Shown here: positions 1 to 7,221 of the stretch, in pieces
How positions within the stretch are numbered: position 1 is the stretch's first letter
Layout: each line of letters begins with the position of its first letter
Assembly (NCBI GenBank): GCA_051009975.1
Contig: JBPCWA010000295.1
Span: 1-8,043 of the forward strand
Source of the DNA: Tectiglobus sp051009975
GTDB lineage: Bacteria > Pseudomonadota > Alphaproteobacteria > Rhizobiales > Hyphomicrobiaceae
DNA length: 8,043 nucleotides
Direction of reading: 5' to 3'
Notes under the pieces: generated by a model
Databases searched by the model: none
What the model was told of the DNA's origin: nothing
Seen by the model: only the letters and a program-made list of their open reading frames with translations
Position numbers and translations under genes: made by a program

Positions 1-71
1 TATCAGATCTGCCTAATCGAAAAGCAAATTAACCTGATGCCGTGTACACTTTTCCAATTCGCCAAGATTAG

Positions 72-1334
72 ATGTTCATCATGATCATGCCCATAGGCAT
101 CAACTCGCGCGCCTCATCTTTTATGCCAGCGCCCAGTAGGTTGCTGACGACACCAATCGGATCAGTCGCCGGTTTATCTTTATCATTCTGCAAAGCTCCG
201 ACCGATATTATTGATGAATGGCTGGAATTTGAGAAAAGCGCCTGCGCAACGCTGTTCCAGTCTTACAAATGGCTTTCGGCTTGGTGTCGAACAGCGGCAT
301 TGGCGCATGGCGAACACCCGCTGATCTTAACCGGATTTGATGCTGATGGGCGGCTCGCTCTCATCTGGCCAATGGCTATTGTGAAGAAGTTGGGTACATT
401 TGTGCTGACTTGGCTTGGGCAAGCCCGCTCGAACTATAACTTTGGCCTCTATCGACGAGATATTATTGATCAGATCGGAGAGGCAGAGATCCGCGCAATC
501 CTCGGCAAAATATCACGCCAGCGACCTGAAATCGGTGCCATACATTTCCTCAAACAACCTTTCGAGTGGAATGGTGTCAAGAATCCGCTAGCTCAACTTC
601 CCACGTATCCGGCAGCCTTGCGCGCCTATGCACTCAATCTCTACCCGGACTTCGATTCGCTTTATGCTTCGACATTCAGTGCACGTAGCCGCAGTACGCT
701 AAGGCGGAAGGAACGCAATCTAGCGAAGAGCGGCAAATTGAATATCTCTCTGGCCGCAACTGAGACAGAGCGGCTCGAGTTGCTCGAAACCTTCTTGCGC
801 CAAAAGGCAATCCAATTTCAAAGCCAAGGCGAACTGAACGTATTTGAAGATCCAAGCATGCAGACTTTCTACCGCGAACTTGCACGGGATACGGGAAACG
901 GCACGTCATTTGAGTGCGCTTATCTCAGTCTCGATAACACGGTCGCAGCCACATTTAACGGCATGCGGTTCCAGGACATATTCTATTTCCTAACCGCCTC
1001 AATGGACCTTGGCGAACTGAAACGGTGGTCACCTGGGTTCATTCTGATGCGGGAACATGTTGCACATCATTGCAGACAAAAGACGGCCGTATTCGATCTT
1101 GGTCCTGGGGATGGCGATCACAAAGCTTCTTGGCAGGGGCAGGAGGTGCGTTGCTTTGAGACTCATCTGTCTCTCAGTCCGCGAGGATGGGCAACGACCG
1201 CTCTCTCGCAAACCAAGGCTAAGAGCAAATTTGCAATCAAGCGCAATCCTATTCTTTGGAAAACAGCGCGCTCTGTACGCGGTCTCACCCGCGCGCTGCG
1301 GCGACACATAATTTCTGAGCCGAATAATTCATGA
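72..1334 (+). CDS. CelD/BcsL-type GNAT acetyltransferase-like protein, EPS-associated
   Basis: Probable cytoplasmic acyltransferase of the Acetyltransf_6 (CelD/BcsL) family, whose members sit in cellulose and EPS loci and are thought to acylate sugars or precursors. Seen: 420 residues, close to the usual family length. The N-terminal half has the family's Trp-rich region (W50, W67, W71). A basic stretch at about residues 205-222 (SRSTLRRKERNL) opens the C-terminal GNAT-like half. Near its end, FDLGPGDGDHK (341-351) matches the family's conserved FDxxxGDxxYK-type motif, with His in place of the usual Tyr. The tail (360-420) is basic. The start is uncertain: ATG codons at 72, 81, 87 and 123 share the frame and none has a clear Shine-Dalgarno; the first is used here. 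The gene converges on the EPS operon, ending 208 bases from the end of the export gene, so it is transcribed separately. The family call is fairly sure; the substrate is unknown. Confidence 0.85.
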   Translation: MFIMIMPIGINSRASSFMPAPSRLLTTPIGSVAGLSLSFCKAPTDIIDEWLEFEKSACATLFQSYKWLSAWCRTAALAHGEHPLILTGFDADGRLALIWPMAIVKKLGTFVLTWLGQARSNYNFGLYRRDIIDQIGEAEIRAILGKISRQRPEIGAIHFLKQPFEWNGVKNPLAQLPTYPAALRAYALNLYPDFDSLYASTFSARSRSTLRRKERNLAKSGKLNISLAATETERLELLETFLRQKAIQFQSQGELNVFEDPSMQTFYRELARDTGNGTSFECAYLSLDNTVAATFNGMRFQDIFYFLTASMDLGELKRWSPGFILMREHVAHHCRQKTAVFDLGPGDGDHKASWQGQEVRCFETHLSLSPRGWATTALSQTKAKSKFAIKRNPILWKTARSVRGLTRALRRHIISEPNNS

Positions 1335-1350
1335 TACTGCACGTGAGTTT

Positions 1351-1362
1351 ATTCTATAGAAT
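1351..1362. repeat. 12-bp perfect palindrome after the acetyltransferase gene
   Basis: ATTCTATAGAAT is a perfect 12-bp palindrome 16 bases past the stop codon of the acetyltransferase-like gene, in the convergent intergenic region. It has no loop and no following T-run, so it is not a normal terminator. It could be a protein site or chance in AT-rich DNA. Confidence 0.25.
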
Positions 1363-1506
1363 TGATTGCATCTCTGCGACCTGCCCAATGGCATTCGACT
1401 GTGTTAATAGTCTAGCGAATCCTCTTATCTACTCAGAAATTTTCCCCATGGGATACTCTGTTTGCTTTTGTTAGCGTCGTGCAAATCTGTCCTTAGGTGA
1501 CGTAGC

Positions 1507-1535
1507 AACGCCACCCGCTGGGGTCCGGTGCCGTT
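1507..1535. terminator. Possible hairpin between convergent genes
   Basis: The arms AACGCCACC (1507-1515) and GGTGCCGTT (1527-1535) pair over 9 bases with one mismatch around an 11-base loop. The hairpin begins 8 bases beyond the stop of the leftward export gene. There is no T-run on either side, so a factor-independent terminator is doubtful. It is listed because it is the best hairpin in the 208-base convergent gap. Confidence 0.2.
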
Positions 1536-1542
1536 ATCTAAT

Positions 1543-3168
1543 TCAGAAACTCCGCACGCTGGTGGGACTTGTGGCTTCTTGCAATTGTAAGGGATCCCCC
1601 CCCACAGCGCCGGCAAGTGGCTCCCGCTGCATGCTTCCGCCGACAGGCAAGAACGAGCCCTGGACCCGCAGAATGTCTCCAGGCAAGACGCTAGCGAATT
1701 CATCCACCTTTAGCGTAGTGGCTTTTGAACCCTCTTTGCGAACAATAGAGTATGTGACGTTTGTTTCGAATGCAGAGGCGCCACCGCCTGCCGAAGATCC
1801 CATTCGGGCGAGGATAGAATTTGATGTCGCGATCGTTTTATTATACGCGGAGATTTGGAGGTCGAGCCTGTTTAAGTCGCCGTCAATCTCAATCCGCCGC
1901 TCGATTAAAAAGGTCTTGAGGCCATGCTCAGCATCGCTCAGGCGCTGCTTAGCTATCGCAATTTCTTTGACGATATCTCTACCCCCGGCGACGAACTCAG
2001 CTAGCGAAATCTCGACTTCCATAAAGCGCGTGTTCTGAACGATGCCCTTCGGGGCCTTCCGAAGCCGCACAGCTAGTTTAGTTTGCAAGTCGATTTGCTT
2101 CTCGATCGCGACTTGCTTTTCTTTGAGCGACGAAATCTCCTCTCTTGCATGCGTTATCGCCTGCTCAAAATTCTTGCGTTTTGATTTCATGAGTTCGAGA
2201 CGCTCAGCGAGATTGCGCTGTTCTAAACTCACGAGCGCGTCCAACTCGACATCGTTCACCAAGTTATGCAGTCGCGCAGGCACAATGATCTTGGTTTTGT
2301 TATCCCGCTCGGCACTCAGTCGGGCTCGTCGGATCAGAGCTCGCTTCAGTAAGTTAAGCTTTTCACCAAGTTCTCCGATCTCGCGATCCCCAAGGACCGG
2401 AGAAGCGGCGTCAATTCTTGGAAATCCACCTGAAAGCGTCAATGCGTGGAGGACGCTGAGGCCCGGCTGCCAGGCATACGCCCCAGGCTTGTCGACAAAA
2501 CCGACCACATAGAATGGGCGATACCGGCTAACCACGACGCTTACATATGATTGGCCGTGACTGATTTTCGAAAAGCGCTCTGAGAGCAGACGCTCAACAT
2601 CACTGATTTCGAGTCCGGCGACTTGGAGAGAACCAAGCACCGGCACCGAAATGGACCCGTCATAACGCACGAGATACTCGCCAGACAGATCCTTATAATT
2701 GAAGACTTTAATGGCCAGTGTGTCGCCGCTTGCCAGTTTATAGTTTTGAGCTCGGACAGAAGGGGCGATGGTAGCAGCCGATGCCTGATTGGAGTTCGGA
2801 AGTGAGGATGCCGGTGTAGAATTTGAAGAAGGCAGTGTCGCAGTAGACTTTGTAATTGATACAGAGCCCGGAGACAGAGTAGACTTTGTAATTGACACAG
2901 AGCCCGGAGACACCGTGTTGGCGCTCGGCGTCACCGCCTGCGACTCGCCCTGCCACTCATATGGCCGCCGAATTTCGGATTGATAGGCGTCTACAGGATC
3001 GCGCTTGACTAATTTCTCATTCCCCTGCTGGCCAGTGGCTTCTTCGGCCCCAAAACCGGTAGAAGCTAACGGGCCGAACATGAGGACGCAAATGCACAGC
3101 CAACGGAGGACTGTTCGCTTACGAAGTGACCAAGGAGAGTGAGAAAGGCAAAACGGGGTTGCTGCCAT
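1543..3168 (-). CDS. ExoF-like polysaccharide export protein (Poly_export/SLBB, coiled coil)
   Basis: Periplasmic/outer-membrane export component of the Wza/ExoF family, expected to help carry the polymer out of the cell. Seen, in 541 residues: an N-terminal signal peptide (basic SLRKR at 14-18, hydrophobic 19-35, likely cleavage after STGFGA near residue 41); no convincing lipobox; a low-complexity Ser/Thr/Pro/Asn linker (about 75-140) with a 12-residue tandem duplication; a Poly_export domain (about 141-215, starting YKLASGDTLAIKVF); an SLBB-type segment (217-255, GFVDKPGAYAW, LTLSGGF); a long charged helical coiled-coil stretch (about 305-450); and a second SLBB-like end (471-504, ending LPGDILRVQG). 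This order fits rhizobial ExoF, which also pairs Poly_export with a long helical region, but the linker makes this protein longer. There is no cytoplasmic kinase domain. It is the last gene of the leftward run, after a 169-base gap with a repeat array. The ATG has no clear Shine-Dalgarno. A G8 tract lies near the 3' end. Confidence 0.9.
   Translation of the reverse strand: MAATPFCLSHSPWSLRKRTVLRWLCICVLMFGPLASTGFGAEEATGQQGNEKLVKRDPVDAYQSEIRRPYEWQGESQAVTPSANTVSPGSVSITKSTLSPGSVSITKSTATLPSSNSTPASSLPNSNQASAATIAPSVRAQNYKLASGDTLAIKVFNYKDLSGEYLVRYDGSISVPVLGSLQVAGLEISDVERLLSERFSKISHGQSYVSVVVSRYRPFYVVGFVDKPGAYAWQPGLSVLHALTLSGGFPRIDAASPVLGDREIGELGEKLNLLKRALIRRARLSAERDNKTKIIVPARLHNLVNDVELDALVSLEQRNLAERLELMKSKRKNFEQAITHAREEISSLKEKQVAIEKQIDLQTKLAVRLRKAPKGIVQNTRFMEVEISLAEFVAGGRDIVKEIAIAKQRLSDAEHGLKTFLIERRIEIDGDLNRLDLQISAYNKTIATSNSILARMGSSAGGGASAFETNVTYSIVRKEGSKATTLKVDEFASVLPGDILRVQGSFLPVGGSMQREPLAGAVGGDPLQLQEATSPTSVRSF
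1596..1603 (-). repeat. G8 homopolymer tract in export gene
   Basis: Eight C on the given strand form a G8 run in the coding strand at codons 522-524 of the export gene (Val-Gly-Gly). Loss of one G would swap the last 18 residues for a longer tail that stays open to 1425. Such tracts can slip, but the current frame gives a plausible end. Confidence 0.5.
2842..2913 (-). repeat. In-frame 36-bp tandem duplication in export gene linker
   Basis: Two adjacent 36-bp copies (2842-2877 and 2878-2913) differ at one inner base (T2860 versus C2896) and at the final base. They encode two 12-residue units, SPGSVSITKSTL and SPGSVSITKSTA, at residues 87-110 in the Ser/Thr-rich linker between signal peptide and Poly_export domain. 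Near identity suggests a recent duplication that keeps the frame. Confidence 0.95.
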
Positions 3169-3212
3169 AATTGAATCGACTTTGGAAGACGCTTACAAAA
3201 GTTCGGGCTGCT

Positions 3213-3231
3213 AACAAGTTTACTGCTTGTT
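3213..3231. promoter_or_regulatory. Inverted repeat upstream of export gene, possible operator
   Basis: AACAAG (3213-3218) and CTTGTT (3226-3231) form a perfect 6-bp inverted repeat with a 7-base spacer, 45 bases upstream of the export-gene ATG. It overlaps the nearest of three 11-bp direct repeats. Arm and spacer size would suit a dimeric DNA-binding protein; this is inference only. Confidence 0.4.
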
Positions 3232-3251
3232 TATCGCTTGTATATTGCTTG
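3219..3251. repeat. Three tandem 11-bp repeats upstream of export gene
   Basis: TTTACTGCTTG (3219-3229), TTTATCGCTTG (3230-3240) and TATATTGCTTG (3241-3251) lie head to tail with an exact 11-bp period; GCTTG is invariant. On the coding strand of the export gene each reads CAAGC followed by an AT-rich half. The period is about one helical turn, so bound proteins would line up on one DNA face. The array starts 51 bases upstream of the export-gene ATG, in the only large gap within the operon, and may control that gene separately. Confidence 0.6.
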
Positions 3252-3337
3252 ACGAGCGAAAGAAGTCTCTGCATTGCACACCTCAAGGTTAAGAAACGGT
3301 GAGATCTTGCAGACGGCGAGGCGAAGGGGCGCGCGCT

Positions 3338-4390
3338 TCACAAGCTGGCAAAACGCGAGGCGCCGGCAACCTTCGCGGCAAAGCGCGGTAGCGTGTCTTT
3401 TTGTGTGATGCACACACGTCGCACGGCAAATGGACGACGTCGCACCTCGCGGGCAAATGTGATGCCTCCATCTAAGCGGAACCCTAATGCGAAGCCCTCC
3501 TGCTCAAGGATCCTTTCGTGACGCTCGTTGAAGTCATCTTTGCCTCCATAAGGATAGGCAAAAGAATCCACTGAAATACCGAGGCGTTGCTCGATAATAG
3601 CCCGCGACGTTGCGATTTCCTTTCTCGCACGCTCTTCCGATATACGATTGACGTTGGGATGTCTTACGGTGTGGGCCCCCACCATGAAGCCCTGCTCCGT
3701 CATAACCTTCAGTTCATCCCATGTAAGCCTCGCCTGTGAAGGCCCTCTCTCGGGGATTTCCTCTCCAATTGTCGCTGCCAGCTCGCGCAGGCAATATCTA
3801 AGTGTCATTTGGGGAAGCCGCTTGGCTACGTTCACCCATAACGCGGCGAGCCGGGATCGCTCTTCTGCGTTTTCCCAAGCCCAGTTACCCAGGAGCGGTA
3901 GAACAGCTTGCCGAAGCTTAGTTCTCGCAAAAACATCGGCGACCCAGTCCCACCAAAAATAAACGGTACCGTCAACATAACCTGTGCATACAAACAAGAC
4001 GGCTGGAAGTCGGCGTGCAGCTAGTTCGGGAAGCGCATCAGTGAAATTATCGCGATAGCCATCGTCGAAGGTTATTAGAACTGGATTTCGAGGCAAATCG
4101 ATCAGACCACGCCGCCATGCGACAACGTCATCGATGCCAACCACCGTGTATTGCTCGGCAAGTAGATCGAGCTGCTCCGAAAATGCTTGTCGGGTTGCAC
4201 TTACGTTGCCAGAAAATCCGTAAAAGCCCGGTCGCCGAGGATCATCGATACGATGATAGGCTAGTACGACAAGGTTCTTAGGAAGCAAGCCTCGGGTGCA
4301 CGGACCAGCGCGCAGGCGCAACGCTGCCTCCATAACGGGGCCGGCCAAACGACGACGCAGTGTGCGCCAGCTACTATTCAATCTGATCAC
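3338..4390 (-). CDS. Polysaccharide deacetylase family protein (NodB domain, CE4)
   Basis: Metal-dependent carbohydrate esterase 4 type enzyme, expected to remove acetyl groups from N-acetylated sugars of the EPS, its precursor, or a glycolipid. Seen in 350 residues: the opening strand LAYHRID (43-49); motif 1 TFDDGYRDN (107-115) with the catalytic/metal Asp pair D109-D110; motif 2 GAHTVRHPN (238-246) with metal ligands H240 and H244; and SFAYPYGG (276-283), matching the later NodB motif. About 130 residues separate motifs 1 and 2, longer than in compact NodB; the insert (about 140-225) carries WWDWV and helices, as in other EPS-cluster members. No signal peptide is seen, so it is probably cytoplasmic. 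The start is GTG at 4390; AGGG lies 10 bases upstream and an in-frame stop just beyond, so no earlier start exists. It is 81 bases downstream of the GT2 gene. The family is certain; the substrate is unknown. Confidence 0.93.
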   Translation of the reverse strand: MIRLNSSWRTLRRRLAGPVMEAALRLRAGPCTRGLLPKNLVVLAYHRIDDPRRPGFYGFSGNVSATRQAFSEQLDLLAEQYTVVGIDDVVAWRRGLIDLPRNPVLITFDDGYRDNFTDALPELAARRLPAVLFVCTGYVDGTVYFWWDWVADVFARTKLRQAVLPLLGNWAWENAEERSRLAALWVNVAKRLPQMTLRYCLRELAATIGEEIPERGPSQARLTWDELKVMTEQGFMVGAHTVRHPNVNRISEERARKEIATSRAIIEQRLGISVDSFAYPYGGKDDFNERHERILEQEGFALGFRLDGGITFAREVRRRPFAVRRVCITQKDTLPRFAAKVAGASRFASL

Positions 4391-4471
4391 GACCGTAGTG
4401 CCCTGCTATCATCAATTCTTCAGCGGCGTCATTCATGGAGCTGAGGTCCCTAGAACCTTCCTCCATTGCAG

Positions 4472-5626
4472 TTAGCGCCTCGCTTTTTCCCAAAGAACGG
4501 CTTGTCCACCAGTTAAAGCTCTCCACAGACCTGAGAGAGTTGCAGCGTAGCCCGATACCAAATAGGCAGCGACTCTCGACGGTAAGAACGCTTTTCCAAC
4601 GGATCCTCCAAAGAATCCAAGAATGGCGAGAGCTAAAAACGCCAGCTGCACGGCAAAGGTAAACCACATGCCAAGGGGTACGTCCGGTCGCATTACCAAC
4701 CAAAGGTTGGCGACGAGACCAACGACCGCAAATATCGGCAAAAACAGCCTCAGCACTTTGTGCGAAAGGAACATGAAAAGGACCAAAGGCTGTCGTGGCC
4801 AAATATTGAATCGAGTAAGAAGCTGGAATCTCCCGGCAGACATGCGTTGGCGACGCACCAAATCGTCCTTCAAGGTACTTGACGGTGCTTCCCAGCAGAC
4901 TGCGCCCTCTTCAAATACAACGCGGTGACCCTGCGCTAATACGTTTAGTGCCTGGTAGGCGTCGTCATTCACGATATCTTCCGGAATCGGCGAAAAAAGT
5001 TCTCGCTTGATCGCAAGCATTTCTCCGTGGACCGCGACGGTTGAGCCCAGCCGGGTCTCGAGCGACTTCAGGATATTTTCGTATCGCCAATAGAAGCTTT
5101 CGCTTTCAGCCGTATCCTCGGACCCAAGGGCTCCAACGCGAACTGTTTTTCTTCCGGTCACGAGACCGACATTAGCATCCGCGAAGCGACTTACTAGTTT
5201 TCTAATTGCTTGCTTCTCATAGAATGCATTCGCATCCGAAAGAACGAGGACGTCACCCGATGAGTGACGAACCGCATCATTAAGGGCCTGACCTTTTCCT
5301 CTTCGCTCGGCAGAATGCAGCGTGACGACGCCATCCGACGCATACAGTCTCGAAAGCTCGAATGTGCTGTCCGAAGAGCCCTCGGTATTGATAATAATTT
5401 CCAAGTTGGGATAATCTAGTGCAAGACTGTTTTCGATCTTCCTTCTAATTACGCCAGCCTCGTTAAAAGCGCAGATCACCAGACTGACGGTTGGGAGAAG
5501 TTCTTGTTCTTCGGCCTGCCGTTCGCAAAATCGACCAACAAAGAACAGAAGGACTGGATACGCAATATAGTGATACCCTTGAACAAGAAGGGCAAAGCAA
5601 ACAACAAAGACTAGCATCTGTTCCAT
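4472..5626 (-). CDS. Membrane-bound family 2 glycosyltransferase
   Basis: Inner-membrane GT2 enzyme that probably adds one sugar from a nucleotide sugar to the growing lipid-linked repeat unit, or acts as a processive synthase. Seen (numbering from ATG 5626, 384 residues): an N-terminal membrane segment (about 5-30); the GT2 domain opening SLVICAFNEAG (48-58); NTEGSSDST (80-88) where relatives usually have DGS; RRGKGQALN (108-116); SDAN (130-133) as the DXD-type motif; a PEDIVNDD region (about 215-222) for the catalytic acid; RRQRMSAGRFQLL (258-270) in place of QxxRW; then three membrane segments (about 281-312, 320-342, 351-370). The Glu in NTEGS is unusual and may affect nucleotide binding. 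The frame also allows a TTG at 5635 and ATG at 5617; the last has GGAAC just upstream, so the start is uncertain by a few codons. The gene begins 33 bases after the GT4 stop, consistent with one operon. Confidence 0.9.
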   Translation of the reverse strand: MEQMLVFVVCFALLVQGYHYIAYPVLLFFVGRFCERQAEEQELLPTVSLVICAFNEAGVIRRKIENSLALDYPNLEIIINTEGSSDSTFELSRLYASDGVVTLHSAERRGKGQALNDAVRHSSGDVLVLSDANAFYEKQAIRKLVSRFADANVGLVTGRKTVRVGALGSEDTAESESFYWRYENILKSLETRLGSTVAVHGEMLAIKRELFSPIPEDIVNDDAYQALNVLAQGHRVVFEEGAVCWEAPSSTLKDDLVRRQRMSAGRFQLLTRFNIWPRQPLVLFMFLSHKVLRLFLPIFAVVGLVANLWLVMRPDVPLGMWFTFAVQLAFLALAILGFFGGSVGKAFLPSRVAAYLVSGYAATLSGLWRALTGGQAVLWEKARR

Positions 5627-5659
5627 GATCGCCAACCATAAAAAATCGACATGAGAAAG

Positions 5660-6796
5660 CTACTTTACGGCAACCGGAGCGACTTTCTTTGGCATTGGTC
5701 TCGCGGAAATTTCACCTGAGCCATAGATGAGAAGCGTTTCATCAATCATTCTTCTTAAAGAGAACCTCTCCCTCACCATTCGTTGTGCTCGGCCCCCCAT
5801 AGCTCTACTCTCTTCTTTGCAAGTACTGCACCAAAGTAGCGCTTCCGCGAGTTCCTCGATTGATCCCACGCTGACAAGCCTTGCGGTCTCTCCAGAGCGA
5901 AAGCAAAGCTTGAGTCCACCCACATTCGATGCAATCACGGGTAGCCCAACCGCTGCCGCCTCGAGAGCTGCAAAGGGCAAGGCCTCCGTAAAGGAGGGCA
6001 TTATCAATGCATCGCAGGTGACAAGCAGAGCCTGAGCATCGGTGAGAAATCCAAGGAATCTTACCTGAGAGGATATGCCACGCGCTTCGACTTCGGCTTC
6101 CAGCTTAGTCCGGCCTGGTCCATCTCCAATCACAAGACAATCAATGATGTGCCCACGCTTCGACAAACGTTGAAGCGCTCTAAACAAGATCGAGTGCCCC
6201 TTCACCGGCACGAGTCGGCCGACGATTGCCACCGTGGAGCGAATGCTCTGACGGTTCCACCGAACTCGTTCTTGAGCGACCACACCGTTCTCTATTACAA
6301 CAACCTTGGACGGCTCTATAGCAGTGGCCAATAGGTGAGCCTGCACATAATCAGAAACGACGATGACGCGAGTTGCTAGGTGTTGAACAAGGCCATAAAG
6401 AGCTCCAAACAAAAACTTTCCCAGTCGCCGTTTCTCAGACTCTTCATAGACGCTGTGGATGGTGGCAACACGGGCGGGCACGCGAGCGAGCCTGGCGGCA
6501 AGAAGGCCCCAGAGTATGGACTGCGGATTGTGAGCATCGATCGCTTGAGGCCTGCGCGCTCTAATGAATCTAATCAGGTCAAGGATAATCCTGGGGTCGG
6601 CCTTATTTCGCGCAATTGGCCACAGTTCCACGCCAGTTCGGCGCAGTCTTTCTTCCACACCTGAGCCTGCCAGAACGGCCACGGCGACGTCGATTCTCTG
6701 ACTTACGCCCCGACAAAACTCGACCACTCTTACGTCCGAGCCGCCATAGGAAGCAGACAGATCTACAATCAGTACACTTGGCCTCGCCGCGACCAC
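5660..6796 (-). CDS. Family 4 glycosyltransferase (GT-B fold)
   Basis: Retaining GT4 enzyme, expected at the cytoplasmic membrane face to transfer a sugar from a nucleotide sugar to an EPS intermediate. Seen (numbering from GTG 6796, 378 residues): N-terminal Rossmann half opening VLIVDLSASYGGSDVRVVEF (8-27) with the acceptor-side Gly-Gly loop; DAHNPQS (87-93); IHSVYEES (113-120); the donor half with AIVGRLVPVKGH (190-201), LVIGDGPG (221-228) and VRFLGFL (245-251); and FTEALPFAALEA (269-280), the EX7E motif (E271, E279) that binds and positions the donor. No membrane helix is seen. Length is typical. Starts in frame include TTG 6823 and TTG 6808; GTG 6796 is preferred because GAGG (6803-6806) lies 6 bases upstream. 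The first gene of the leftward run, directly after a possible receiver remnant whose stop codon overlaps that Shine-Dalgarno. The substrate cannot be told from sequence. Confidence 0.93.
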   Translation of the reverse strand: MVAARPSVLIVDLSASYGGSDVRVVEFCRGVSQRIDVAVAVLAGSGVEERLRRTGVELWPIARNKADPRIILDLIRFIRARRPQAIDAHNPQSILWGLLAARLARVPARVATIHSVYEESEKRRLGKFLFGALYGLVQHLATRVIVVSDYVQAHLLATAIEPSKVVVIENGVVAQERVRWNRQSIRSTVAIVGRLVPVKGHSILFRALQRLSKRGHIIDCLVIGDGPGRTKLEAEVEARGISSQVRFLGFLTDAQALLVTCDALIMPSFTEALPFAALEAAAVGLPVIASNVGGLKLCFRSGETARLVSVGSIEELAEALLWCSTCKEESRAMGGRAQRMVRERFSLRRMIDETLLIYGSGEISARPMPKKVAPVAVK

Positions 6797-6802
6797 ACCG
6801 AG

Positions 6803-6806
6803 CCTC
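6803..6806 (-). promoter_or_regulatory. Shine-Dalgarno deciding the GT4 start
   Basis: CCTC on the given strand is GAGG on the coding strand, 6 bases before GTG 6796. It favours that codon over TTG 6823 and TTG 6808, neither of which has a comparable site. It sits just beyond the TGA (6805-6807, overlapping by two bases) that ends the upstream receiver-like frame. Confidence 0.6.
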
Positions 6807-7151
6807 AATCTACTAGGACACAAAAATCTGCTGGCATCTGCCGAAGTTTCATTAGTGCCACAGCAGATTCGAACTTATCGACCTCTTCCTCTATGCGCAG
6901 CTCGATACAGCCTTCGACAGTCTGAAAAACATCGCTCAACACTTTTGAATAGAACAGCAATCGAAAACCTCGCCTATCTGACCAACTAAGATCGCACAAC
7001 GCAGTTTCTTAGAATGAGTTACTTTTTGGTTTCCAGGCTCTACTTTCATCACAATCGATGCAGTTCTGGTCGGCCCGCCGAATAAGTTTTGAGATTCCTT
7101 CGCATAATATCCGATAATTTTCGCGTGCTGATAAAAAGGCCTCGCCTCCAA
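6805..7151 (-). pseudogene. Possible decayed or frame-broken receiver-like domain
   Basis: Two overlapping leftward frames can be joined into one receiver-like sequence. The upper frame (open from 7151 to 6936) contains KKLRCAILVGQ, which looks like a first beta strand. The lower frame (open from about 7008 to 6805) continues with a helix (GFRLLFYSKVLSDVFQTV), a strand (CIELRIEE), a helix (KFESAVALMKLRQ) and a strand ending ADFCVLVD, where a phosphoacceptor Asp would sit. It then meets TGA. This strand-helix order matches the first half of a response-regulator receiver, but the usual early acidic pair is replaced by GQ, and no second half or DNA-binding domain follows. A frame change would have to fall near 6960-7000. 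No good start is visible. This may be a fragment of an old regulator or chance; homology is weak by eye. Confidence 0.25.
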
Positions 7152-7170
7152 ACACTACGACATAACGATC

Positions 7171-7189
7171 TTCGTCTTGACACGACGAA
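7171..7189. repeat. Inverted repeat, 6-bp arms
   Basis: TTCGTC (7171-7176) and GACGAA (7184-7189) are perfect inverted arms around the 7-base loop TTGACAC. No T-run follows. Possible regulator site upstream of the leftward operon, or chance. Confidence 0.3.
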
Positions 7190-7221
7190 AGCCACTTCCA
7201 TTTAGGCCGATTAGAAAACTA

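Noticed and set aside
42..49. GTGTACAC palindrome upstream of the acetyltransferase-like gene
   Set aside because: Eight bases only, no flanking symmetry, and no promoter elements placed around it.
1..84. Plus frame open from the left edge to TGA at 82-84
   Set aside because: Only 27 codons, no recognisable tail of a gene, and it overlaps the start of the acetyltransferase-like gene; too little to call a partial gene.
1425..1703. Leftward 92-codon frame overlapping the end of the export gene
   Set aside because: Overlaps the export gene in another frame and has a Cys/Arg/Ser-rich composition typical of an out-of-frame read; kept only as the frame a G-tract slip would enter.
1562..2512. Plus-strand open frames of 158 and 156 codons opposite the export gene
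   Set aside because: They are antisense to a well-supported ExoF-like gene, have no domain or ribosome site, and their composition mirrors the coding strand opposite.
3231..3471. Two leftward 60-codon frames around the end of the deacetylase gene
   Set aside because: Both are out-of-frame reads of the deacetylase C-terminus and the spacer, rich in Arg, Cys and His, without a domain.
4374..4802. Leftward 142-codon frame over the GT2 and deacetylase junction
   Set aside because: Mostly an out-of-frame read of the GT2 C-terminus; no domain seen. It does end across the deacetylase start, but its composition is not protein-like.
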